NCBI RefSeq assembly: GCF_000473085.1
Contig: NZ_AXBA01000003.1
Location: 153,200 to 217,199, forward strand
Direction: 5' to 3'
Length of the DNA stretch: 64,000 nucleotides
DNA from: Azorhizobium doebereinerae UFLA1-100
Lineage (GTDB): Bacteria; Pseudomonadota; Alphaproteobacteria; Rhizobiales; Xanthobacteraceae
Below the pieces are notes generated by a model. The model did not search any database and was not told the origin of the DNA. It worked only from the letters and a program-made list of their open reading frames with translations. Each line of letters begins with the position of its first letter. Position 1 is the stretch's first letter. Positions 26,186 to 35,482 of this stretch are shown here, piece after piece. The position numbers were made by a program, and so were the translations under genes.

Positions 26186-28198
26186 ATGTCCCCAGCTCCG
26201 TCCCTCCCCCTGAGCCCGATCTTCGGACGGCTCACGCTTGAGAGCTTCCCGTTCCATGAGCCCATCCTGGTCGCCACCTTCGCGGTGGTGGCCACGGGCG
26301 GCGTCCTGGTCTTCGGCCTCCTGACCTACTTCCGTCTGTGGGGCTATCTCTGGAAGGACTGGTTCACCAGCGTGGACCACAAGAAGATCGGCATCATGTA
26401 CATGGTGCTCGGCATCATCATGCTGCTGCGCGGCTTCGCCGACGCCATCATGATGCGCCTCCAGCAGGCCATCGCCTTCGGCGGGTCCGACGGCTACCTG
26501 CCGGCGCACCATTACGACCAGGTCTTCACGGCCCACGGCGTCATCATGATCTTCTTCGTGGCGATGCCTCTGGTGACCGGCCTGATGAACTTTGTCGTGC
26601 CGCTCCAGATCGGCGCGCGCGACGTGTCCTTCCCGTTCCTGAACAATTTCAGCTTCTGGATGACGGTAGGCGGCGCGATCCTGGTGATGATGTCGCTGTT
26701 CATCGGCGAGTTCGCCAAGACGGGCTGGCTGGCCTATCCGCCGCTGTCGGGCATCGGCTACAGTCCGGACGTGGGGGTCGACTACTATATCTGGGGCCTC
26801 CAGATCGCCGGCGTCGGCACAACCCTATCGGGCGTCAACCTGATCTGCACCATCGTTAAGATGCGTGCGCCCGGCATGACGCTGATGAAGATGCCGGTGT
26901 TCACCTGGACCTCGCTCTGCACCAACGTGCTGATCGTCGCCAGCTTCCCGGTCCTGACCGCCGTGCTCGTGCTGCTGTCGCTGGACCGCTACGTCGGCAC
27001 CAACTTCTTCACCAACGACTTCGGCGGCAGCCCGATGTTGTACGTGAACCTGATCTGGATCTGGGGCCACCCCGAGGTCTACATCCTGGTGCTGCCGGTG
27101 TTCGGCATCTTCTCCGAGGTCACCTCGACCTTCACCGGCAAGCGCCTGTTCGGCTACACCTCCATGGTCTACGCCACGGTGGTGATCACCATCCTGTCCT
27201 ACCTGGTGTGGCTGCACCACTTCTTCACCATGGGCTCGGGCGCCAGCGTGAACTCGTTCTTCGGGATCACGACCATGATCATCTCCATCCCGACCGGGGC
27301 GAAGATGTTCAACTGGCTGTTCACCATGTACCGCGGGCGCATCCGGTTCGAAGTGCCGATGATGTACACGGTGGCGTTCATGCTCACCTTCGTCATCGGC
27401 GGCATGACCGGCGTCCTGCTCGCCGTGCCTCCGGCCGACTTCGTGCTGCACAACAGCCTGTTCCTGGTGGCGCACTTCCACAACGTCATCATCGGCGGCG
27501 TGGTGTTCGGCCTGTTCGCCGGCATCGCCTACTGGTTCCCCAAGGCGTTCGGCTTCAAGCTCGACCCGTTCTGGGGCAAGATGTCGTTCTGGTTCTGGGT
27601 GGTGGGCTTCTACTTCGCCTTCATGCCGCTCTACGTGCTCGGCCTGATGGGCGTGACGCGCCGTCTGCGGGTGTTCGACGACCCTTCGCTGCAGATCTGG
27701 TTCATCATCGCCGCTTTCGGCGCGGGCCTGATCGCCCTGGGCATCCTGTCGTTCATCATCCAGATCGCCGTCAGCATCCTGAAGCGCGACCAGTTGCGCG
27801 ACACGACGGGCGATCCGTGGAACGCGCGCACGCTGGAATGGGCGACCTCCTCGCCGCCCCCGGACTACAACTTCGCCTTCACGCCCGTCATCCATGACAG
27901 CGATGCGTGGTGGGACATGAAGCAGCGCGGCTACAAGCGTCCGTTGAGTGGCTTCAAGGCGATCCACATGCCGAAGAACACCGGCACGGGCGTCCTGCTG
28001 GCCATCTGCAGCGTGGCCCTCGGCTTCGCTCTGGTCTGGTACATCTGGTGGCTGGCGGCGGTGAGCTTCATCGCCCTGATCGCCATCGCCATCGGACATA
28101 CCTTCAACTACAACCGCGACTTCGACATTCCCGCCGCGGACGTGACGCGGACCGAGGATGAGCGGACCCGCCTCATCGCTGCGCAGGTGAAAGCATGA
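26186..28198 (+). CDS. cyoB: Cytochrome bo3 ubiquinol oxidase subunit I
   Basis: A 670-residue catalytic subunit that holds the low-spin haem and the haem-CuB centre and pumps protons. The hallmark motifs are seen in order: [12 protein letters not shown] near the N-terminus, haem ligand His in [11 protein letters not shown], CuB ligand and cross-linked Tyr in [14 protein letters not shown], the His pair in [10 protein letters not shown], the K-channel stretch, and the haem ligands in [12 protein letters not shown]. Length matches E. coli CyoB (about 663). It starts 11 bp after cyoA and overlaps cyoC by 4 bp. Confidence 0.97.
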   Translation: MSPAPSLPLSPIFGRLTLESFPFHEPILVATFAVVATGGVLVFGLLTYFRLWGYLWKDWFTSVDHKKIGIMYMVLGIIMLLRGFADAIMMRLQQAIAFGGSDGYLPAHHYDQVFTAHGVIMIFFVAMPLVTGLMNFVVPLQIGARDVSFPFLNNFSFWMTVGGAILVMMSLFIGEFAKTGWLAYPPLSGIGYSPDVGVDYYIWGLQIAGVGTTLSGVNLICTIVKMRAPGMTLMKMPVFTWTSLCTNVLIVASFPVLTAVLVLLSLDRYVGTNFFTNDFGGSPMLYVNLIWIWGHPEVYILVLPVFGIFSEVTSTFTGKRLFGYTSMVYATVVITILSYLVWLHHFFTMGSGASVNSFFGITTMIISIPTGAKMFNWLFTMYRGRIRFEVPMMYTVAFMLTFVIGGMTGVLLAVPPADFVLHNSLFLVAHFHNVIIGGVVFGLFAGIAYWFPKAFGFKLDPFWGKMSFWFWVVGFYFAFMPLYVLGLMGVTRRLRVFDDPSLQIWFIIAAFGAGLIALGILSFIIQIAVSILKRDQLRDTTGDPWNARTLEWATSSPPPDYNFAFTPVIHDSDAWWDMKQRGYKRPLSGFKAIHMPKNTGTGVLLAICSVALGFALVWYIWWLAAVSFIALIAIAIGHTFNYNRDFDIPAADVTRTEDERTRLIAAQVKA

Positions 28199-28821
28199 CG
28201 ACCGCCGCTACCCCCCAGACCGGCGCGCCCGTCTTCTACGAGGTGGACGAGCACGCCCACCCCGAGGGCCACAGCACGGCCCTCGGCTTCTGGCTCTACC
28301 TGATGAGCGACTGCCTCATCTTCGCGATGCTGTTCGCCGCCTTCGGCGTGCTGGGCGGCAGCTATGCGGCGGGGCCGGGGCCGAAGGACCTGTTCGACCT
28401 TAATCTCGTGGCGGTGAATACCGCCATGCTGCTGTTCTCCTCCATCACCTATGGCTTCGCCATGCTGGCGATGGAGAAGGGGCGGACTGCGCCGGTGCTG
28501 GTCTGGCTCGCGATCACCGGCCTGTTCGGTCTCGCGTTCCTGTCCATCGAGCTCACCGAGTTCCACCATATGATCGCCGAGGGCGCGACGCCGCAGCGCA
28601 GCGCCTTCCTGTCGTCCTTCTTCACCCTGGTGGGCACCCACGGCCTGCACGTGACCTTCGGCATCATCTGGCTGGTCACGCTGATGGTGCAGGTCACCCG
28701 CCGAGGCCTGATCGCCGCCAACCGGCGCCGCCTGATGTGCCTCAGCATGTTCTGGCATTTCCTAGACGTGATCTGGATCGGCGTCTTCACCTTTGTCTAT
28801 CTGATGGGAATGCTGCGATGA
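28195..28821 (+). CDS. cyoC: Cytochrome bo3 ubiquinol oxidase subunit III
   Basis: A 208-residue subunit III with five hydrophobic segments. The N-terminal [20 protein letters not shown], the acidic [15 protein letters not shown] and C-terminal [19 protein letters not shown] are typical. It stabilises subunit I and the proton uptake path. It overlaps cyoB and cyoD by 4 bp each, so the four subunits are translationally coupled. Confidence 0.96.
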   Translation: MTTAATPQTGAPVFYEVDEHAHPEGHSTALGFWLYLMSDCLIFAMLFAAFGVLGGSYAAGPGPKDLFDLNLVAVNTAMLLFSSITYGFAMLAMEKGRTAPVLVWLAITGLFGLAFLSIELTEFHHMIAEGATPQRSAFLSSFFTLVGTHGLHVTFGIIWLVTLMVQVTRRGLIAANRRRLMCLSMFWHFLDVIWIGVFTFVYLMGMLR

Positions 28822-29204
28822 GCTCCGACGCCCACGCTCACACGGCGGATGCGCACGGCCATGCGCATGAGGATGGCCACAGCCATGGCTCGCTCAAGAG
28901 CTATCTGATCGGCTTCTTCCTCTCGGTCGTCCTGACCGCCGTTCCGTTCTGGCTCGTCATGACGGGCAAGCTCGGCAGCAACCAGGTCACCGGCTTCGTC
29001 ATCATGGCGCTGGCCGCCGTGCAGATCGTCGTCCATATGGTGTTCTTCCTCCATATGAACACGCGCTCGGAAGGCGGCTGGAGCATGCTGGCCATGATCT
29101 TCACGATCATGATCGTGGTGATCGTCCTCAGCGGCTCGCTGTGGGTGATGTACCACCTGAACACCAACATGATGCCCACGCACGACATGAGCCGCATGCC
29201 GTGA
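28818..29204 (+). CDS. cyoD: Cytochrome bo3 ubiquinol oxidase subunit IV, His-rich N-terminus
   Basis: A 128-residue small subunit with three transmembrane helices (about 29-48, 60-80, 90-112), including [20 protein letters not shown], which is the CyoD core. The first 25 residues are unusual: eight His (in [20 protein letters not shown], from residue 5), compared with about 109 residues in total for E. coli CyoD. The tail could bind Cu or Zn. It overlaps cyoC (ATGA) and the SURF1 gene (GTGA). No cyoE (haem O synthase) follows, so that enzyme must be encoded elsewhere. Confidence 0.95.
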   Translation: MSSDAHAHTADAHGHAHEDGHSHGSLKSYLIGFFLSVVLTAVPFWLVMTGKLGSNQVTGFVIMALAAVQIVVHMVFFLHMNTRSEGGWSMLAMIFTIMIVVIVLSGSLWVMYHLNTNMMPTHDMSRMP

Positions 29205-29989
29205 GCGGGCCGACCGGGACGGGGGACGACCACGCTCCGCAAGGGGCGGCGGGCGGTCCCGTCCCTGCCAGCGCGGGCGGTGTCCGCTCCGTCCGCGTCT
29301 ATCTCCTCGTCGGTTTCCTGCTCGTCTGCACCGGCGTGTTCTGCGCCCTGGGCGTCTGGCAGATCCAGCGCCGCGCCTGGAAGCTGGACCTGATCGCCCG
29401 CGTCGACCAGCGCGTCCACGCCGCGCCCGTGTCTCCGCCGGGCCCCGCCGACTGGCCCGTGATCACCGCCGCGAAGCACGAATATCTCGCAGTCCGCGCC
29501 ACCGGCCGCTTCCTGAGCGACCGCGAGGTGCTGGTGCAGGCCGTGACCGATCTCGGCGGCGGCTATTGGGTGCTGGCGCCGTTCCGGACCTCGGATGGCT
29601 TCACCGTGTTCGTGAACCGGGGCTTCGTGCCCGTGGACCGCCGCGATCCGGCGAGCCGCAGGGCCGGGCAGGCGGAGGGCGAGGCCACCATCACCGGCCT
29701 GTTGCGTCTCAGCGAGCCCGGGGGCGGCTTCCTGCGGTCCAACGACCCTGCCGGCGACCGCTGGTATTCGCGCGACGTGCCCGCCATGGCGGCGGCACGG
29801 GGGCTGGGCGATGTCGCGCCCTATTTCATCGATGCCGACGCGACGCCCGTGCCTGGCGGCTTCCCGGTCGGTGGCCTGACGGTGGTGCGCTTTCCCAACA
29901 GCCACCTCGTTTACGCGCTGACGTGGTTCTCGCTTTGCGCTATGGCCTTGGGCGGCGCCGTCCTCGTCTGGAGACGCAGCGCCCGGTGA
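29201..29989 (+). CDS. SURF1-family haem-copper oxidase assembly protein
   Basis: A 262-residue membrane protein of the SURF1 family, which helps insert haem into subunit I. Helix 1 (about residues 30-52, VRVYLLVGFLLVCTGVFCAL) is followed by the signature GVWQIQRRAWKLDLI. The periplasmic domain has VNRGFVPVDRR, and a C-terminal helix ends the protein (LVYALTWFSLCAMALGGAVLV). The GTG start overlaps the cyoD stop (GTGA). SURF1 is usually studied with aa3-type cytochrome c oxidases; here it belongs to a quinol oxidase operon, which fits SURF1-like genes in several alphaproteobacterial cyo loci. Confidence 0.92.
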   Translation: MSGPTGTGDDHAPQGAAGGPVPASAGGVRSVRVYLLVGFLLVCTGVFCALGVWQIQRRAWKLDLIARVDQRVHAAPVSPPGPADWPVITAAKHEYLAVRATGRFLSDREVLVQAVTDLGGGYWVLAPFRTSDGFTVFVNRGFVPVDRRDPASRRAGQAEGEATITGLLRLSEPGGGFLRSNDPAGDRWYSRDVPAMAAARGLGDVAPYFIDADATPVPGGFPVGGLTVVRFPNSHLVYALTWFSLCAMALGGAVLVWRRSAR

Positions 29990-30008
29990 GAGGACACTCC
30001 ACGGCGCC

Positions 30009-31292
30009 ATGACCACGCCCCTGCGCGACACGAGCAGCAACAAGAACCTCTTCCTGCTCGCCCAATTGCGCTGGCTGGCCGTGGCCGGGCAGGTGTTCAC
30101 CATCATGGTGGTGCACATCTGGTTCCACATCCCCTTGCCGCTGCAAGAAATGGTGTCGGTGTTGCTGTTCCTGGTGGCGCTCAACCTGGTGACGCTGTGG
30201 CGGCACCGCCGTTCCGAGACCGTGACCAACGCCGAGCTGTTCTTCGAACTGCTGCTCGACGTCGCCGCGCTGACCATCCAGCTCTATCTCAGCGGCGGCG
30301 CGGCCAATCCTTTCATCTCGCTCTATCTGCTGCAGATCGGCCTCGGTGCCGTGCTGCTGGAGACATGGTCGGCCTGGACGCTGGTGCTGATCGCGGGCGG
30401 CTGCTTCGTATGGCTGACCACCACCTTCCGTCCGCTCACCCTGCCGGACGCACCGCGCGAAGGACTGTTCGATCTCCACATCGGCGGCATGTTCGTCTGC
30501 TTTCTGCTGGCGGCGAGCCTGCTGGTGCAGTTCATCACCCGCATCAACGCCAACCTGCGTGCGCGCGACACGCATCTGGCCGACCTGCGCCAGAAGTCGG
30601 CGGAGGAGGACCATATCGTGCGCATCGGCCTGCTGGCCTCCGGCGCGGCGCACGAACTGGGCACGCCCTTGGCGACGCTGTCGGTGATCCTGAACGACTG
30701 GCGGCACATGGCGCAGTTCAGCTCCGATCCGGACCTCGCGGAGGAGATGGCGGAGATGCAGAACCAGCTCGACCGCTGCAAGGCGATCGTCTCGGGCATC
30801 CTCATGTCGTCGGGCGAGGCGCGGGGCGAGGGGACGCTGCACACCACGGCGGGTGCCTTCTTCGACGAGGTGATCGCGGAATGGCGGGCCAGCCGTTCGC
30901 CGGCGCATCTGGAGTATCGCAACACGATCGACGAGGGCGTCGCGATCATTTCCGATCACGCTCTCAAACAGGTGATCTTCAACGTGTTCGACAATGCGCT
31001 AGAAGCTTCCCCTGACTGGGTCAGGGTCAGCGTTCGCAGGCAGGGCGAAGAACTGGTGCTCACGGTGCGCGATCAGGGCGGCGGCTTCGCCGAGGAGATT
31101 CTCAGCGAATTCGGCAAGCCCTATCGCTCGACCAAGAACCGCCCTGGCGGCGGCCTCGGCCTGTTCCTTGTCGTCAATGTGGTCCGTAAGCTCGGCGGCA
31201 GCGTGCGGGCGATGAACGGGGATCGCGGAGCGTCGGTGACGTTGAACCTGCCGCTGTCCGCTTTGACGCCGGATGGTCGCCATGGAGCCTAG
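30009..31292 (+). CDS. regB: Redox sensor histidine kinase RegB/PrrB/ActS
   Basis: A 427-residue membrane kinase. About six hydrophobic segments fill residues 13-175. Between them lies GGAANPF (96-102), the ubiquinone-binding heptapeptide of RegB. The phospho-acceptor is His215 in GAAHELGTPLATL. Cys257 in LDRCKAIV matches the redox-active cysteine of RegB dimers. The ATP-binding domain shows NVFDNALEASPDW, VRDQGGGFAEEI and GGGLGLFLVVNV. It senses quinone redox state and signals to the response regulator that overlaps it by about 11-20 bp. Placement behind a quinol oxidase operon suggests direct feedback between the oxidase's substrate pool and its expression. Confidence 0.95.
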   Translation: MTTPLRDTSSNKNLFLLAQLRWLAVAGQVFTIMVVHIWFHIPLPLQEMVSVLLFLVALNLVTLWRHRRSETVTNAELFFELLLDVAALTIQLYLSGGAANPFISLYLLQIGLGAVLLETWSAWTLVLIAGGCFVWLTTTFRPLTLPDAPREGLFDLHIGGMFVCFLLAASLLVQFITRINANLRARDTHLADLRQKSAEEDHIVRIGLLASGAAHELGTPLATLSVILNDWRHMAQFSSDPDLAEEMAEMQNQLDRCKAIVSGILMSSGEARGEGTLHTTAGAFFDEVIAEWRASRSPAHLEYRNTIDEGVAIISDHALKQVIFNVFDNALEASPDWVRVSVRRQGEELVLTVRDQGGGFAEEILSEFGKPYRSTKNRPGGGLGLFLVVNVVRKLGGSVRAMNGDRGASVTLNLPLSALTPDGRHGA

Positions 31293-31815
31293 CAACCTGC
31301 TTCTGATCGTCGAGGACGACGCGTCCTTCGCCCGCGCCCTGCGACGCTCGTTCGAGCGTCGGGGGTACGAGGTGCGCATCGCCGCCGGAGCGGAGGGCGT
31401 CGCCACGCTCCTTGAGGACGCTTCGCCGGTCTATGCGGTGGTGGATCTCAAGCTGAACGGCAGTTCGGGCCTGGAATGCGTGAGGCAGTTGCACGCTCAC
31501 GACCCGGAGATGAAGATCGTGGTGCTGACCGGCTTTGCCAGCATCGCGACGGCCGTCGAAGCGATCAAGCTCGGTGCCTGCCACTATCTCGCCAAGCCGT
31601 CCAACACGGATGATATCGAAGCTGCCTTCGACAAGCGCAGCGGTGATGCGTCCATTTCGGTCACCGCCCGCCCCACGTCGCTGAAGACGCTGGAATGGGA
31701 ACGGATTCACGAGACGCTTGTCGAAAGCGACTTCAACATCTCGGAGACCGCCCGGCGGCTCGGCATGCACCGCCGCACGCTTGCGCGCAAGCTGGAGAAG
31801 AAGCGCGTTACCTGA
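31273..31815 (+). CDS. regA: Response regulator RegA/PrrA/ActR
   Basis: A 180-residue regulator. The receiver domain has the acidic pair Glu14-Asp15-Asp16, phospho-acceptor Asp58 (VVDLKLNGSSGL), VVLTGFASIATAVEA and Lys in YLAKPSNT. A short linker leads to a Fis-type helix-turn-helix (NISETARRLGMHRRTLARKLEKK, in two halves from about 153), almost identical to RegA. ATG at 31273 or 31282 is possible. It is the partner of RegB and likely controls the cyo operon and other redox genes. It ends 7 bp before the convergent flavoprotein gene. Confidence 0.95.
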   Translation: MVAMEPSNLLLIVEDDASFARALRRSFERRGYEVRIAAGAEGVATLLEDASPVYAVVDLKLNGSSGLECVRQLHAHDPEMKIVVLTGFASIATAVEAIKLGACHYLAKPSNTDDIEAAFDKRSGDASISVTARPTSLKTLEWERIHETLVESDFNISETARRLGMHRRTLARKLEKKRVT

Positions 31816-31828
31816 CCTCCGCTCAGGT
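31810..31828. terminator. Small hairpin spanning convergent stop codons
   Basis: ACCTGA-N7-TCAGGT covers both the regA stop and the stop of the minus-strand flavoprotein gene. The stem is only 6 bp, so it may be a weak terminator. Confidence 0.35.
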
Positions 31829-33232
31829 TGCGGCAGCGCCCGCGGCCCGGCCGGCGATCCGGCCGAGCGTCACCGCCATCAGCAGGCCGTTGCCGGACAG
31901 ATAGCCGGACGCCTGCGCGCCCGAGACGCCACAGGCGGCTCCGCCGGCGGCGAACAGGTTCGGCAGCGGATGCCGGGCCCGGTCCAGCACACGGGCCTCC
32001 GCGTCCACCACGAGGCCCCCCTGGGTGTGAAACAGGGCACCCGTCACCTTCACCGCGCGGAAGGGAGGGGCGAGGTCCGGCAGGCCGGCGAAGGACCGGC
32101 CGAAGCCATCTTCGGTCCCGGTGCTCTTGAAGCCCGATACGGCCGTCATGGTGGCGCCCAGCGTGTCGATGGGGACGGACATCCGCGCCGCGAGCGTCGG
32201 CCAGTCGTCGGCGGCGAGCACGGCGCCGATGGCCTCCGCCTGGCGAAAATCCTCGAATTGCCGGGCAATGGCCGCGATGCGCGCGTCAAATACCGTCCAG
32301 GCCACGCCGTCGGGCTGGCGCAGCACCTCCGCGGCCTGTTCGGAATAGCCCCGGGACTCGTCGCAGAAGCGCTCGCCCCGGCTGTTCACCTGGACGCCGC
32401 CCTCCGTGATGGTGGCCCAGGTGACAAGGATGCCGGCCGGATGGGCCACCGACCCGTGGCCCTGATGCCCTGACAGATGCCGCGTGCCGGCGCCGAGCGC
32501 CTCACCCCACAACAGGGCGTCGCCCTGGTTGCCGGGATGGCCGAAGTAGAGCGCGTCCGCCAACGAGGGGATGTGCTGCGCCACCAGCGCCCTGTTGCCG
32601 CCGTAGCCATTGCAGGCGAGCACGAGCTGGCCGCAGCCCACCTCGTCCCGCGTGCCGTCGGGGCGGGTGAATGCGAGCCCGATGATGCTGCTGTCCTCGC
32701 CGGCGAACAGGGTGGTGACATGGGCATCGCAGAGAATGGAGATGTCGGCGCGTTCGGCCGCTCCGCGCAGGGCGTTGATCAGTTCCTCGCCGGAGCGGGA
32801 GGGAAGGCCATGCATGCGCCGGGCACTGTGGCCGGGATAGCCGAAATCGGTGATGAGGGAGAAGGCGAGGCCATGGGAGGCAGCCAGCCATTCGATGGCG
32901 GGGGCGGCTTCCCGGCTGACACGGTCCACCAGGACCGCATCCGGCTCGTGGTGGGCCTTGGCCATGATATCGGCGGCGAACAGTCCGGGATCATCGACAA
33001 TGCCGGCCGCCCGCTGCCAGCGCGTGCCGGCGGCGGGAACGAGGCCCGCCGACAGGGCGGTGGATCCCCGAGGCAGGGGATCGCGTTCGATGACCAACAC
33101 TTCGGCGCCGGCCTCGTGGGCGGCCAGCGCCGCCACCAGCCCGGCCGCGCCGGCACCGATGATGACGACGGGAACGTGGGCATCGAAGGCCTTGCCGGGA
33201 CGATGGACGATGCTGCTCACGAAGGGCCTCAT
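31823..33232 (-). CDS. FAD-dependent oxidoreductase (fumarate reductase flavoprotein-like)
   Basis: A 469-residue flavoprotein of the fumarate reductase/succinate dehydrogenase group, which also includes urocanate reductase, tricarballylate dehydrogenase and 3-ketosteroid dehydrogenase. The FAD loop VVIIGAGAAGLVAALAAHEA lies near residues 22-41. VNSRGERFCDES fits the active-site region, and the C-terminus LFAAGGAACGVSGAQASGYL binds FAD. ATG at 33232 is preferred over TTG at 33265 because a TGTCT/AGACA operator-like repeat lies in between. It is divergent from leuC and probably shares the GntR control. A role in reducing or oxidising a C=C bond of a dicarboxylic intermediate is inferred. Confidence 0.85.
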   Translation of the reverse strand: MRPFVSSIVHRPGKAFDAHVPVVIIGAGAAGLVAALAAHEAGAEVLVIERDPLPRGSTALSAGLVPAAGTRWQRAAGIVDDPGLFAADIMAKAHHEPDAVLVDRVSREAAPAIEWLAASHGLAFSLITDFGYPGHSARRMHGLPSRSGEELINALRGAAERADISILCDAHVTTLFAGEDSSIIGLAFTRPDGTRDEVGCGQLVLACNGYGGNRALVAQHIPSLADALYFGHPGNQGDALLWGEALGAGTRHLSGHQGHGSVAHPAGILVTWATITEGGVQVNSRGERFCDESRGYSEQAAEVLRQPDGVAWTVFDARIAAIARQFEDFRQAEAIGAVLAADDWPTLAARMSVPIDTLGATMTAVSGFKSTGTEDGFGRSFAGLPDLAPPFRAVKVTGALFHTQGGLVVDAEARVLDRARHPLPNLFAAGGAACGVSGAQASGYLSGNGLLMAVTLGRIAGRAAGAAAT

Positions 33233-33246
33233 GCGAGAGAGCGAAG

Positions 33247-33265
33247 CTGTCTTTCCGTCAGACAA
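33247..33265. promoter_or_regulatory. TGTCT-N7-AGACA inverted repeat (second GntR-type site)
   Basis: CTGTCT at 33247-33252 and AGACA at 33260-33264 (followed by A). This nearly repeats the CTGTCT-N8-AGACAG site in front of the gntR gene. It lies between the divergent flavoprotein and leuC genes, so one regulator may control both. Confidence 0.5.
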
Positions 33266-33292
33266 TAATCGGTATTAGATATGAAACAAGAT

Positions 33293-33321
33293 TTGCCAGG
33301 GGGCCGCATTCCCCCTTAGTC
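33293..33321 (+). promoter_or_regulatory. Possible leuC promoter with palindromic spacer
   Basis: TTGCCA (33293-33298), 17-bp spacer, TTAGTC (33316-33321). The spacer itself is an inverted repeat, GGGGG-N7-CCCCC. The ATG follows 35 bp downstream with GGAGGAA as ribosome site. Confidence 0.35.
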
Positions 33322-33355
33322 TGGCGCGCAAGAGCGAAAGAGCGGAGGAAGCCGC

Positions 33356-34777
33356 ATGGCGACCGGGAACGCGACAGGCCGCACCTTGTTCGACAAGGTG
33401 TGGGATGCCCATGAGGTGGTGCGGCGGGAGGACGGGCAGAGCCTGCTATGGATCGACCGCCACTTCCTCCACGAGGGTTCGTTCCACGCCTTCGACAAGG
33501 TGGCGGCGCGCGGCGCCGAGGTGGCGCGCCCCGACCTGACGTTCGGCGTCGAGGATCATTATGTACCCACCCGGGTGCGGGTCCTGGAACGGATGGACCC
33601 GGCCATCCGGCGCATGATGGAGCAACTGCGGGCGAACACGGACCGCCATCATGTGCGGCTGTTCGGCATCGACGATCCGGCCCAGGGCATCGTTCATGTG
33701 GTGGGGCCTGAGCAAGGGCTTACGCTGCCGGGCCTTTGCATTGTCTGCGGCGACAGCCATACGGCGACCCACGGCGCCTTCGGCGCGCTCGCCTTCGGCA
33801 TCGGCGCGTCCGAGGTTGCCCATGTGCTGATGACGCAGACCCTGTGGCAGAGCAGGCCGAAGCGCCTGCGCGTGCGGGTGGAGGGTGCTCTCGCGCCGGG
33901 GATCGCGGCCAAGGACATCGCGCTGTCCATCATCGCGCGCATCGGCGCCGACGGGGCGGCGGGCCATGCCATCGAATATGCCGGCTCGACCATCAGGGGC
34001 CTGTCCATGGAAGGACGGCTGACGCTCTGCAACCTGTCGATCGAGGCGGGCGGGCGCTGCGGGATGGTGGCGCCCGACGAGACGACCTTGGCCTATCTGC
34101 GCGGCCGGCCCTTTGCACCGGCCGGCGCAGACTTCGAGCGGGCGGCGGAGGCGTGGCTGGGCCTCGCCGGCGATATGGATGCCGTGTTCGACCGCGAGGT
34201 GGTGCTGGACGGCAGCGAGATCGCCCCCATCGTGACCTGGGGCACGAGCCCCGAGGATGCGCTCCCCATCACCATGGCGGTGCCCGATCCTGATGCCGCG
34301 GATGATGCGGGGCGGGCTGCGCATATCCGCGACGCTCTGGCTTACATGGATCTGCGCCCCGGCCAGAAGCTGTCCGACATCCGCGTCGATCGGGTGTTCA
34401 TCGGCTCGTGCACCAACAGCCGCATCGAGGATCTGCGGGCCGCCGCCGCAGTGCTGGCGGGCCGGTCTGCGCAGGTGCCGGGCCTCGTTTCGCCGGGCTC
34501 CGCTCAGGTGAAGCAGCAGGCGGAGGCGGAGGGGCTGGACGTCGTCTTCACGTCGGCGGGGCTCGAATGGGTGGATGCGGGCTGCTCCATGTGCGTCGGC
34601 ATGAATGGCGATCTGGTGCCGCCCGGTGAGCGCTGCGCTTCGACGACCAATCGCAATTTCAAGGGTCGGCAGGGGCCGGGCTCCCGCACCCATCTCATGT
34701 CGCCGGCGATGGTGGCGGCGGCGGCCGTGACGGGGCATCTCACCGACATGCGGCCGTTGCTCGCGGGGAGGGTGTGA
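33356..34777 (+). CDS. leuC: Aconitase-family hydro-lyase large subunit (LeuC-like paralogue)
   Basis: A 473-residue large subunit of a LeuCD-type dehydratase. The [4Fe-4S] ligands are Cys352 (FIGSCTNSR), Cys410 and Cys413 (GCSMCVGMN). [20 protein letters not shown] and [11 protein letters not shown] are conserved. The family could isomerise isopropylmalate, but nearby residues differ from housekeeping LeuC: HEGSFHAF stands where HEVTSPQAF is usual. No leuB or leuA is adjacent. The genes around it are a lyase, hydantoinase, importer and GntR regulator. A catabolic hydratase for a substituted maleate, citraconate or malate is therefore inferred. It is joined to leuD by TGATG. Confidence 0.85.
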   Translation: MATGNATGRTLFDKVWDAHEVVRREDGQSLLWIDRHFLHEGSFHAFDKVAARGAEVARPDLTFGVEDHYVPTRVRVLERMDPAIRRMMEQLRANTDRHHVRLFGIDDPAQGIVHVVGPEQGLTLPGLCIVCGDSHTATHGAFGALAFGIGASEVAHVLMTQTLWQSRPKRLRVRVEGALAPGIAAKDIALSIIARIGADGAAGHAIEYAGSTIRGLSMEGRLTLCNLSIEAGGRCGMVAPDETTLAYLRGRPFAPAGADFERAAEAWLGLAGDMDAVFDREVVLDGSEIAPIVTWGTSPEDALPITMAVPDPDAADDAGRAAHIRDALAYMDLRPGQKLSDIRVDRVFIGSCTNSRIEDLRAAAAVLAGRSAQVPGLVSPGSAQVKQQAEAEGLDVVFTSAGLEWVDAGCSMCVGMNGDLVPPGERCASTTNRNFKGRQGPGSRTHLMSPAMVAAAAVTGHLTDMRPLLAGRV

Positions 34778-35406
34778 TGCGGCCCTTCACGCAGCTTCAG
34801 GCGGTCGGTTGTCCCTTGTCGTTGAGCGGGGTCGATACCGACCAGATCATTCCCGCCCGCTTCATGAAGCGCTCGCGGGCCGAGGGTTATGGCGGCTACC
34901 TGCTGCATGATCTGCGTTTTGACGCGGGCGGCGCGGCCCGGGCGGATTTTCCGCTCAATGCGCCGACCTATCAGGGCGCGCAGGTCCTGGTGGCTCGGCG
35001 GAATTTCGGCAGCGGCTCATCGCGCGAGGCGGCGGTCTACGCCTTGGTGGACTACGGCATCCGCTGTGTGGTGGCGCCGAGCTTCGGTGACATCTTCGCA
35101 TCCAACGCGGTGAACAACGGCCTGCTGCCCGCGACCGTCTCCGAGCCGGACGGCGAGGCGTTGCTGGCGGCGCTCGAAGCTCAGGCGGGGCCGATGCAGG
35201 TGGATCTCGAAGCCTGCCGGGTGCGGATCGGCGCCCTCGACGTGGCCTTCGCCGTCGATCCCGTCTGGCGGACCAAGCTGCTGAACGGCTGGGACGACAT
35301 AGACCTCACCACCAGCCACGCGGCGGCCATTGCCGCCTTCGTGGCGGGGGATCGGGCGCGGCGGCCCTGGGCGCTGCCGCGGACGACGGTGGGAAAGCCG
35401 GACTGA
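34777..35406 (+). CDS. leuD: Aconitase-family hydro-lyase small subunit (LeuD-like paralogue)
   Basis: A 209-residue small (swivel-domain) subunit of the same enzyme. Family features are GVDTDQIIPARFMK, GGYLLHDLRFD and SFGDIFASNAVNNGLLP. The core substrate loop reads NFGSGSSREAAVYAL where LeuD normally has NFGCGSSREHAPWAL; the Cys, His, Pro and Trp are all changed. That loop lines the carboxylate pocket, so a different substrate is likely. ATG at 34777 overlaps the leuC stop; a GTG one codon earlier is also in frame. It ends 76 bp before the gntR gene, which has its own promoter. Confidence 0.85.
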   Translation: MRPFTQLQAVGCPLSLSGVDTDQIIPARFMKRSRAEGYGGYLLHDLRFDAGGAARADFPLNAPTYQGAQVLVARRNFGSGSSREAAVYALVDYGIRCVVAPSFGDIFASNAVNNGLLPATVSEPDGEALLAALEAQAGPMQVDLEACRVRIGALDVAFAVDPVWRTKLLNGWDDIDLTTSHAAAIAAFVAGDRARRPWALPRTTVGKPD

Positions 35407-35421
35407 GAGCCGCCGTTTGGC

Positions 35422-35480
35422 TTGACAAGCCGGATGGTCATGAGATCACTAGACAGATATCTGTCTTATATAGCAGACAG
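35422..35480 (+). promoter_or_regulatory. gntR promoter with two overlapping operators
   Basis: TTGACA at 35422-35427 is a consensus -35; ATCACT at 35445-35450 is the 17-bp-spaced -10. AGACAGATATCTGTCT (35451-35466) is a perfect 16-bp palindrome over the expected start site. Its right arm also pairs with AGACAG at 35475-35480 (CTGTCT-N8-AGACAG). This arrangement is typical of repression by the UTRA-type GntR encoded next. Confidence 0.75.
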
Positions 35481-35482
35481 GA

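Noticed and set aside
33356-35406. Simple annotation as leucine biosynthesis
   Set aside because: No leuA or leuB nearby, altered substrate loops, and a catabolic neighbourhood. The family call is kept but the pathway role is not.
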